Program-made: the position numbers and the translations under genes
Origin: Limisphaera sp026417315
GTDB lineage: Bacteria > Verrucomicrobiota > Verrucomicrobiia > Limisphaerales > Limisphaeraceae
Assembly: GCF_049537125.1 (NCBI RefSeq)
Contig: NZ_JBMVQY010000002.1
Location: forward strand, 668,744-732,743
Reading direction: 5' to 3'
Length of the DNA: 64,000 nucleotides
The notes under the pieces: generated by a model
The model's database searches: none
Seen by the model: only the letters and a program-made list of their open reading frames with translations
What the model was told of the DNA's origin: nothing
Shown here: positions 55,445 through 62,565 of the stretch, piece by piece
How positions within the stretch are numbered: the first letter of the stretch is position 1
Layout of the letters: each line of letters begins with the position of its first letter

Positions 55445-57010
55445 ATGGCAGCTACCCAAAAACGAGAGGGCCTCGACGCCCGGTTTTACCTTCCGGCGGA
55501 TGAGTTTTTTACCGCCAATGCGCATGTAGCGTTCACGTACGACGACGTCACGCTGGCGACGCTTTACTCGGAGATTCTGCCCCGGGACACCCAGCTGGAG
55601 ACGCGGCTCGCGGAGGGGCTCGTGCTCAACATTCCCATCGTTTCTGCGGACATGGACACGGTGACCGAGTCGCGCATGGCCATTGCCATGGCCCTCAACG
55701 GCGGCCTGGGCCTCATTCACTACAACATGCCCGAGCGCCAGCAGCTCTCCGAGGTCAGCCGCGTCAAGTACCACGTGCCCGGCATGATTCCGGATCCCAT
55801 CAAAGTGGGGCCCGACCAGTATGTCGGGGACGTGGTGAAGATGATCGAGGAGCGGCGATACGGGTTCAGCACCTTCCCCGTTGTGGACCAGGAGGGGCGG
55901 CTGGTGGGATTACTCCCCGGGCATGTGGTGAAACCCAGGTACGCCCAGCGGAAAGTGGCCGAGGTCATGACGCCCCGCGCCCAGGTGCACACCATCAATC
56001 GAAAGGAACTCGGCCGCGATCCCATCGCGCGGGCGGACAAGTTTTTCACGGAGCATCCGGGCATTCACAAGCTGCTGGTGGTGGATGACGAGGACAAGCT
56101 GCGCGGCCTCTTTACCATGAACGACGTGGAACGGATCGCCCAGGAGCGCAAGTCCCAGTTCAAACCCGCCCGCGATGCACAATACCGGCTGATTTGCGGG
56201 GCGGCCGTGAGCGCTGTGCGCAATGCGTTCGGCGAGCTGGATCGCGAGCGCATCCTCAATCACGTCGCCGCGTTGGTGGAACGGGGTGTGGACGTGGTGG
56301 CCGTGTCCACGGCCCACGGCCACAGCAAAGGGGTGGGCGACACGGTACGCCTGTTGCGCGATGCCTTTCCGAAGTTGCCCATCATCGCAGGCAACGTGAC
56401 CAGCGCGGCGGGGGTCGAGTACCTGGCCCAATGCGGCGCCAACATCATCAAGGTGGGGCAGGGACCGGGATCCATCTGCACGACCCGGCTGGTGGCGGGG
56501 GTGGGCATTCCGCAGTTGACGGCGTTGTACGTCTGCAGCCGTGCGGCGGCGCGTTTGGGTGTGACGATTCTGGCCGATGGGGGCATCAACAAGTCGGGGG
56601 ACATCGTCAAGGCGCTGACGCTGGCTGACGGCGTGGTTTGTGGGGGGCTGTTTGCCGGCTGCAACGAGGCCCCGGGCGAGATCATCGAGATCAGTGGCAA
56701 ACTCTACAAGCGGTACCGTGGCATGGGCAGCCTCGCCGCGATGAAGGCCGGTTCGGCCGCCCGCTATGGCCACGAGAACAATCCGAATCAGAAAGTGGCT
56801 CCGGAGGGCATCGAGGCTCTGAAAGAGGCCGTGGGCTCGGTGGATCGCGTCCTGGCCCAACTCATCGGAGGCATTCAGGCCGGCATGGGTTACCTCGGCG
56901 CGGCCAATCTGGCGGAGCTCAAGAAGAAGGCGCGCTACATCCGCGTCACGCCCGCCGGCATGCGCGAGGCCGCACCCCACGATGTCATCGAATTGAAAAC
57001 GCAACAATAG
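55445..57010 (+). CDS. guaB: Inosine-5'-monophosphate dehydrogenase (divergent)
   Basis: The predicted protein has 521 residues. The barrel is interrupted by a Bateman (CBS pair) module (about 120-250). Substrate and catalytic sites: GPGSICTTR with Cys345, ILADGGINKSGDIVKALTLAD, and YRGMGSLAAM followed by an Arg-Tyr pair (SAARYG). Two features are unusual. The NAD-side motif reads VSTAHGHS with Ser288 where almost all IMPDHs have Asp. The flap after Arg-Tyr lacks the usual EGxEGxVPYKG ending (EGIEALKEAVGS). It may be a diverged IMPDH or a related IMPDH/GMP-reductase-type enzyme. ATG 55445 is the first Met before conserved sequence. Confidence 0.88.
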   Translation: MAATQKREGLDARFYLPADEFFTANAHVAFTYDDVTLATLYSEILPRDTQLETRLAEGLVLNIPIVSADMDTVTESRMAIAMALNGGLGLIHYNMPERQQLSEVSRVKYHVPGMIPDPIKVGPDQYVGDVVKMIEERRYGFSTFPVVDQEGRLVGLLPGHVVKPRYAQRKVAEVMTPRAQVHTINRKELGRDPIARADKFFTEHPGIHKLLVVDDEDKLRGLFTMNDVERIAQERKSQFKPARDAQYRLICGAAVSAVRNAFGELDRERILNHVAALVERGVDVVAVSTAHGHSKGVGDTVRLLRDAFPKLPIIAGNVTSAAGVEYLAQCGANIIKVGQGPGSICTTRLVAGVGIPQLTALYVCSRAAARLGVTILADGGINKSGDIVKALTLADGVVCGGLFAGCNEAPGEIIEISGKLYKRYRGMGSLAAMKAGSAARYGHENNPNQKVAPEGIEALKEAVGSVDRVLAQLIGGIQAGMGYLGAANLAELKKKARYIRVTPAGMREAAPHDVIELKTQQ

Positions 57011-57566
57011 GCGGGCTTGATTGCACCGGATCGGACGCGGACCCGGCCCTGCTTCTTGCTGGGTGCGCGGTCCGCAACGCATGTGCGGGCGCGGCGGGGT
57101 GCACCGAACGCGGTTTCCCGCCGGGTGCGGGATTCCGGCTTCAGGAATGGCGCCGTGTCCTGTTTCCGGGTTTACGGCCCGCGGGGAACCAAAGGACCGG
57201 GGCCCGGTAGGCCAGAGACGGTTTTCGGACGAGCACGAACAGGTCCCGGGGAAACCTGCCTCACGGATCTGGCGCCTGCGCATCGCAGCGTCAGGGGCGA
57301 TGTGCGCTAAATGACTGATTGCTCTCCCGCATTCCGCGCAGTGCGGGCGACACGGGGAGGGGCTTCGATGCCCGCTGCGCTTCAAGGTGTTACACGAAAC
57401 TTCCCGGGCGCATCTGTCTCTCTCCTCCACTCCGGCGCCGACCCCTGCATCGTCATCGCAGGCAGCGAGTCCGGGTCTGAACGAGGGACACGATTCCCCC
57501 GTTCGTTGCCGGCGGCTTGTGGCGTGGTAATGTAGTTGACGAATAGCGGTGCGGAGACTGCGTCGA
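57011..57566 (+). other. Non-genic stretch after guaB
   Basis: No supported gene is seen. An inverted repeat GCGGACC ... GGTCCGC (57037-57075) lies just after guaB and may help termination, but has no T-run. The promoter of the lipoprotein cluster is presumably in the right half. Confidence 0.4.
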
Positions 57567-58316
57567 ATGGAAGGGATGAGATTGCAATGGTTCAGCTGGG
57601 TGGTGGCGGGGGCGCTGGTGTGCCCGGCGCTGACACCCGCTCAAGGGTGGCCCCGTGAAGCCTTCGGGGGGGCAGCCCTGGGTGCGTTGATCGGCGGTCT
57701 GGCCGGAGCCGACTGCGGGCAGGTCTTTTCCGGAAACGGCGCCGCCATTGGCGCGGGCATTGGACTGGCCGCAGGTACGTTGCTTGGCCTGAGTCGCGAC
57801 GTGGCAACCGGGGGATGCGCAAGCGATCCGGGATGCACCTGGCCTGCCGCGTCCACGGTGAGTGTGGGTTACGGGTACACCACGCATCGATCCGGCGGAT
57901 GGATCGGCTACTCGACCGCGTTTGTTTCCCCGATGGGTACGCCGGCTGCGGCTCCCGTGTCAGGACAGAGACCCAACTACATCTTGCCCGCGACGTTGGC
58001 AGGCGCGGCTTCCGGGGCCTTGATCGGAGCAGGGACCCGGGCGGTGGGGCCGGGCCTGGCGATCGGAGCCGCTGCCGGGCTGCTGGTCGGGACCCTGGCC
58101 GAGCAACAGGCGCAGGCCAGCACGGGGACCGCGGCGTCCTGTGCTCCCGCTGCTGCGTCGTCGGCACCCCGGGTCACCACCGAACCTCCGACACCCTCGC
58201 TTCCCTCTCCGCACGCTCAAATCACTTCGAGACCCTGTCCCACTTCGACCTACTACTGGACGGCGCCGCCACCGATTCCCGATGCTCCGCGCGTTCCGGA
58301 AGCGCCCCGGTTTTAA
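57567..58316 (+). CDS. Exported glycine-zipper protein
   Basis: The predicted protein has 249 residues. Signal peptide (MRLQWFSWVVAGALVCPALTPAQ) is followed by two glycine-zipper stretches (AFGGAALGALIGGLAGA ... GAAIGAGIGLAAGTLLG at about 35-75, and ATLAGAASGALIGAGTRA ... AIGAAAGLLVGTLA at about 142-180). These segments are common in outer-membrane-associated proteins. The C-terminus is Pro/Ser/Thr-rich. ATG 57567 has GGAG about 10 bases upstream; ATG 57576 is an alternative. It precedes lpoB by 36 bases, implying an operon, and could be an envelope-spanning partner. Confidence 0.72.
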   Translation: MEGMRLQWFSWVVAGALVCPALTPAQGWPREAFGGAALGALIGGLAGADCGQVFSGNGAAIGAGIGLAAGTLLGLSRDVATGGCASDPGCTWPAASTVSVGYGYTTHRSGGWIGYSTAFVSPMGTPAAAPVSGQRPNYILPATLAGAASGALIGAGTRAVGPGLAIGAAAGLLVGTLAEQQAQASTGTAASCAPAAASSAPRVTTEPPTPSLPSPHAQITSRPCPTSTYYWTAPPPIPDAPRVPEAPRF

Positions 58317-58352
58317 GTCTGTCCCTGTGTCCGATGGAAAGGAGAGCTTCGC

Positions 58353-58976
58353 ATGAGAACCATTACCCATTGCTGCGGCATGTTGCTTCTGAGCCTGTGG
58401 ATGACCGGCTGTGCATCCAGCGGCGTCAAAAACCCTTCGGGCGTGCCGGTGACGCGATTGAACCCGGATGAGCAGGGCTTCGTCGCCGGCACCGGGATCG
58501 AGTCGCAGGACCTGGTGGCGGTCGCCGACAAGATGGCCCGCAGCATCCTGGCCATTCCGCAAATCGCGCAGGCGGCCACGCCGCCGGTGGTGGTGCTGGA
58601 TCCCGTGGAAAACAAGACCCGTTTCCCCATCAACAAGGACATTTTCCTGACGCGCATTCGTGCCCAGCTCAATTCGCGGGCGCAGGGCAGGGTCATCTTT
58701 CTGGCCCGCGACCGCATGGCCACGCTGGAACGAGAGCGGAATCTGAAACGTGAGGGAGCCGTGACTGCGGCCACCGACCCGAACGTTCAGGAGTTCAAGG
58801 GGGCGGACTACTTCCTGACCGGAACTCTGGAGGGGTTGTCGACGCGGACACGGGCGGGCACGAGCGATTACATTCTGTACACCTTCCAGCTCATCGACGC
58901 CCGCACCAGCGCCATCGTGTGGGAGGACATGGCCGAAGTGAAAAAGCAGGGGCTCGAAGACGCCGCGTACCGTTGA
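58353..58976 (+). CDS. lpoB: Penicillin-binding protein activator LpoB-like lipoprotein
   Basis: The predicted protein has 207 residues. A lipobox (WMTGCASS, Cys20) follows a short signal peptide. The mature part matches the LpoB/YcfM family: DLVAVADKMARSILAIPQIAQA, VVLDPVENKTRFPINKDIFLTRIRAQL, GADYFLTGTLEGLS and ILYTFQLIDARTSAIVWEDMAEVKKQG. In Enterobacteria LpoB reaches from the outer membrane to activate PBP1B; here the PBP partner is unidentified. Its stop overlaps the next gene (TGATG). Confidence 0.88.
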   Translation: MRTITHCCGMLLLSLWMTGCASSGVKNPSGVPVTRLNPDEQGFVAGTGIESQDLVAVADKMARSILAIPQIAQAATPPVVVLDPVENKTRFPINKDIFLTRIRAQLNSRAQGRVIFLARDRMATLERERNLKREGAVTAATDPNVQEFKGADYFLTGTLEGLSTRTRAGTSDYILYTFQLIDARTSAIVWEDMAEVKKQGLEDAAYR

Positions 58977-60298
58977 TGCGGAGGGTCGCCGCCAGCCCCG
59001 GGCGGGCGCTGGTCGATTGTTTCATGAAACAGGGTTCCGGCATGCGCGGTGTTGTGCGGAGCGCATCTCCGAGAGGGAGGTCGTGTACTCCGGGAGCGGG
59101 GCGGCGGAGTGTGTCCCTGGGGTGGAGCGTGTGTGCCGTTTCTGCGGCGGTCCTGTTGTTGGGTTGTGCTGCCTCCAGGCCGGCCGCCCCGCCCTTGACC
59201 GGGGACATCCTGGTGGACGGACCGCGAATGATCGCCGAGGGACCGCCGCGCGACAAAGTGCTCTGGCAGTATCGCACAGCGGCAGCGGCCCTGCGGCAGG
59301 GGCGCTTCGACCTGGCCAGGTCCCTGTTGGACGATGCATTGCTGACCTTGCAGGGGATTCACGGTCCCAACCCGGAGGCTCGCAAGGCCCGAAGCCTGTT
59401 CCGGCCCGAGTCGGTGAAACCCTTCTTGGGCGAGCCCTATGAACGGAGCATGGCCTACATTTACCGAGGGATCCTGTACTGGCGCGATGGCGAGCTGGAC
59501 AATGCGCGGGCCTGTTTCCGCAGCGCACAGTTCGAGGACAGCGACACCGAACAGCGGGCCTACGCGGGCGATTGGGTGTTGCCGGATTATTTGGAGGCTC
59601 TGGCCACGGCCAAACTGGGTGGCGATCCCACGGATGCCCTCCGGCGTGCCCAGGCCAATGTGCGCGGGGCGAGCCTCCCGCCTTTGGATCCTGCCATCAA
59701 CACCCTGGTGTTTCTGGAATTCGGTCCGGGACCGCTGAAATATGCGACCGGAGCGTACGGCGAACAACTCCGGTTCCGCACCACCTCGTCTCCGGTTCGA
59801 TCGGCCCGATTGCAGGTTGCCGGGCTCAGCATCCAGGCCGCGCCCGTGGATGACGTGAACTATCAGGCCACCACCCGCGGCGGACGGGTCATGGACCACA
59901 TCCTGGGCAACAAGGCAGTCTTCAAGGAGGCGACGGACACTGCCGGTGACGCTGCCATTTTTGGGGGAGCCGTGCTCGCGGCGGCCGGTCAGGGGCGCAA
60001 AAGTGCCGTGGACGAAGCCGGCGCGGCGCTGGTCGTGGCCGGGCTTGCCAGCAAACTGGTTTCCGCCGCCACCCGGCCGCAGGCCGATACGCGTACCTGG
60101 GACAACCTGCCCCAGTACCTGACCTTCGTGCAATTGCGGCTGCCGCCGGGAGAGCATACGGCCACGATCGAGTTCCTGGGCGCCAACGGCCAACCGCTCC
60201 CCAACCGCACCAAGACCATCCATTTCCGCGTGCCGACCGACGGTCGGGACGCTGTCCTGTTTGTCAGCGACACTTCCATCACACCTCAGACCCAATGA
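58976..60298 (+). CDS. COG3014-like lipoprotein (TPR-like)
   Basis: The predicted protein has 440 residues from ATG 58976, whose codon overlaps the lpoB stop. ATG 59042 would give a more usual signal length. The lipobox is LLLGCAAS (Cys64 from the long start). A TPR-like helical region follows (YRTAAAALRQGRFDLARSLLDDALL, MAYIYRGILYWRDGELDNARACFRSAQ), then a beta-rich part with YLTFVQLRLPPGEHTATIEF. COG3014 proteins are encoded beside lpoB and ycfL in several gammaproteobacteria, and the same set occurs here. Biochemical role is unknown; an envelope accessory to LpoB is inferred. Confidence 0.78.
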   Translation: MRRVAASPGRALVDCFMKQGSGMRGVVRSASPRGRSCTPGAGRRSVSLGWSVCAVSAAVLLLGCAASRPAAPPLTGDILVDGPRMIAEGPPRDKVLWQYRTAAAALRQGRFDLARSLLDDALLTLQGIHGPNPEARKARSLFRPESVKPFLGEPYERSMAYIYRGILYWRDGELDNARACFRSAQFEDSDTEQRAYAGDWVLPDYLEALATAKLGGDPTDALRRAQANVRGASLPPLDPAINTLVFLEFGPGPLKYATGAYGEQLRFRTTSSPVRSARLQVAGLSIQAAPVDDVNYQATTRGGRVMDHILGNKAVFKEATDTAGDAAIFGGAVLAAAGQGRKSAVDEAGAALVVAGLASKLVSAATRPQADTRTWDNLPQYLTFVQLRLPPGEHTATIEFLGANGQPLPNRTKTIHFRVPTDGRDAVLFVSDTSITPQTQ

Positions 60299-60711
60299 AA
60301 AACCTCCCCTTGCTCTTTTCGTTGGCCGCATGCGCGGTTCTGACCGGATGCCAGACGCACGACAAGGGCCCCTATCTGCCGCAAACGCCCAAGACTCCGG
60401 CCTACGAGAGCACCGAGCGTTTCGTGCTGTTGGATCCCGGCACCCAGCGGTCCGTGACCTGCTCCGGGATTCATGAGCGGGTCTTGCCGGATGGCCGACT
60501 GGAGGTCATCGCCCAGATTCGCAACCGCGAAAACCGTCGCATCGAGGTGCAGGTGAACTGCGTGTTCAAGGACGCCAACGGTTTCGGCATCGGCGACGAA
60601 ACCCCGTTCCAGACGTTGATCCTCACCGAGAACGCCACGGAACAGGTGCGTTTTGTTTCGATGAACAACCAGGCGCGAAAATTCACCATTCGCGTGCGTC
60701 AGGCGCGGTAG
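60295..60711 (+). CDS. YcfL/DUF1425-like lipoprotein
   Basis: The predicted protein has 138 residues, with signal peptide and lipobox LTGCQT (Cys19). The mature domain (SGIHERVLPDGRLEVIAQIRNRENRRIEVQVNCVFKDANGF ... NATEQVRFVSMNNQARKFTIRVR) matches the DUF1425/YcfL immunoglobulin-like family, which is adjacent to lpoB in E. coli. The ATG overlaps the preceding stop by 4 bases (ATGA). It completes a four-gene envelope cluster. Confidence 0.85.
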   Translation: MKNLPLLFSLAACAVLTGCQTHDKGPYLPQTPKTPAYESTERFVLLDPGTQRSVTCSGIHERVLPDGRLEVIAQIRNRENRRIEVQVNCVFKDANGFGIGDETPFQTLILTENATEQVRFVSMNNQARKFTIRVRQAR

Positions 60712-61550
60712 GATTTCGAACGTCTCGCCCGCGAACTCAGCGCCGCACCTCCGGCGGACCCACGGTCGGTCACAACCCGCTCCAAAGACCGGAGGGGCGC
60801 GCCCCACGGGGAGCCGACCAGTCGGGCTCAGATCGGGTTTCGAGAGCGCACTCGATTCAACGGGAAGCGGCGGGGCCCAAGCCGCGGCGATCCTGCACGC
60901 TTGAACGCGTTCAACAGACGGTAGGGCTCGGAGCTGTGGACAGCACTTTCCCGCCCATCTGAAGCCGGCGGCGTAGGCCGGATGCAGTCCCCGGGAACGG
61001 AGTCAGGTGCGACTTTTGTTGCACTCGGATGCCGCAGTAAGGGAGTCTGGGATGGCCAATCCATGGACGGGGTTCTTTCTTCGCCATTGACGTCGTGGCC
61101 GCTCGCCCGGGAACCTTGAGCCCGGAGCCGGGAAGCCCCGTGCCCTTGCCGGGCCGGTGAAAGACGATCCGGACCACCCCTCGTCGCGTTGGTCTCTTCG
61201 GCCCCGCTCCCGGCTTGGGCGTCGAACACGGCCCGGCATGCACCCATTCATGGGGATCAGACGGTGGCCATCACCTCCGGCGCAGGTCAGGATTCCTGGG
61301 GGCAACGATTCGCCGTCGGTTTATCCAAGCGAGCCGAACCGAAGTCCAGGGGGCAAGGCCGCGGCGGGGTCAAGGGCTCACCTTCGGCTTGAGCCATTGG
61401 CCTGGGCGACTCCAATCCCACGCTGTGGCCTTCCTGCCTCGCGAAAGACAGCCCAAGGTCGCTACCAATGGCGCCACGCCTCGGGCCGCGTCGCCGGGAA
61501 CCTGCCTGCCGTTGGTTCGGGCACTGATGGGATGAGTGCGAAAAAGGAAA
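60712..61550 (+). other. Non-genic stretch between the lipoprotein cluster and tRNA-Phe
   Basis: No supported gene is seen. It contains a 14-base perfect palindrome (60901-60914, listed separately). No terminator of good quality could be found for the cluster. Confidence 0.4.
60901..60914. repeat. Perfect 14-base palindrome TTGAACGCGTTCAA
   Basis: Each half is the exact reverse complement of the other. Such symmetry is typical of dimeric regulator operators. The flanking 200 bases hold no recognised promoter, so function is uncertain. Confidence 0.45.
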
Positions 61551-61626
<76 letters not shown>

Positions 61627-62537
61627 ACCTCGAACAGCCGTCATTATTGAAGCCCGGGACCGGCTCCGGTGCAAGAGGGAAATCGGGCCTTGCCCGGCAG
61701 GGCCGGGCACTCGGTCACTGTCCAGCCGTGGAGCTGCGGGTGCAACGGCCTCCCGCCCAACCGTCCCGGGAAGGGGGTGATCCCCGGACCGCGGGGCTGC
61801 CGCCGACGTCCCGGGATCGTGCACCTTCCGCACGGCGAGGGCCGTTCAGCCAGCCTCCGCCATGGAGAGTGTCCTGCGACGTTGTTGACCGGTGAACCCT
61901 GACAGGGGCAGGTCTCCGTTCCCGGCCGGGGGGTGGAGTGCCAGGTTGACGGACAGCGCAAGCAGGCGGCATCGACTCCGGCAAAGGCCTCGACCATGCA
62001 CGGCCTGATCCACAGGAGGTCACTGCCATTGGCTTGCGGCCCGGTCTGCGAGGCCCCCTTTGTCGGGACTTTCCATCTACCCTTGGCTGGCCTGACCCCG
62101 GGCAGCGAAAGCCGTGCCGAATGTAGCGCAGACCGGGTCGAGCCCGCGAACTCCCCGGTCCGATGAACCCACCTTGTGATCACGTGTCCTGATTCTGCGC
62201 GACTGAGCCTTTGGATTGCTTCAAAACTGAGGGCCCCGCGGGAAAATGGCTTCCCAATGTTGGACGGCCCGTGCATTGTTTTTGGGCAGTTTGTGACACG
62301 TGAGGACGGCCTCGGGAGGTGGGGAGATTCGCAAGGGGGCCTTTCCATCGTCTTGATCGCTGTCGGCAAAGTGGGGAGGAAAACCCTGTTTTTGGCCTGT
62401 TTTCCAGGGCTGGAGTCGGGTTGGGCCGTTTGACTCGGGCCGCTACGAGGGGCAGGGCTTCGATCTGACTCGCGCGGTGTGCAGCCTGGCACTGCTGGTG
62501 CTCTGGGGAGGAGGACACGCATGAGGACGTGCTGGCC
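61627..62537 (+). other. Non-genic stretch upstream of the repeat protein
   Basis: No supported protein is seen. There is an A/T-rich hairpin at 62378-62405 (GGAAAAC ... GTTTTCC) and a strong Shine-Dalgarno (GGAGGAGG, 62507-62514) near the right end that leads to a short open frame rather than directly to the repeat gene. Confidence 0.45.
61646..61674 (-). promoter_or_regulatory. Candidate promoter of tRNA-Phe
   Basis: On the minus strand TTGCAC (61669-61674) and TTCAAT (61646-61651) are spaced by 17 bases, with the -10 box about 20 bases before the tRNA 5' end. The match is 4-5 of 6 for each box. Confidence 0.4.
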
Positions 62538-62565
62538 ATGCTGCATCGAACGCGTCGCCTGCTGA
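62521..62565 (+). other. Possible 14-codon leader peptide overlapping the repeat gene start
   Basis: ATG 62521 follows GGAGGAGG by 6 bases and opens a 14-codon frame (MRTCWPCCIERVAC, then TGA at 62563-62565). It overlaps the start of the repeat protein in another frame. It may be an upstream translated leader that controls ribosome access to the repeat gene, or an accidental start. Four Cys codons in 14 is odd. Confidence 0.35.
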
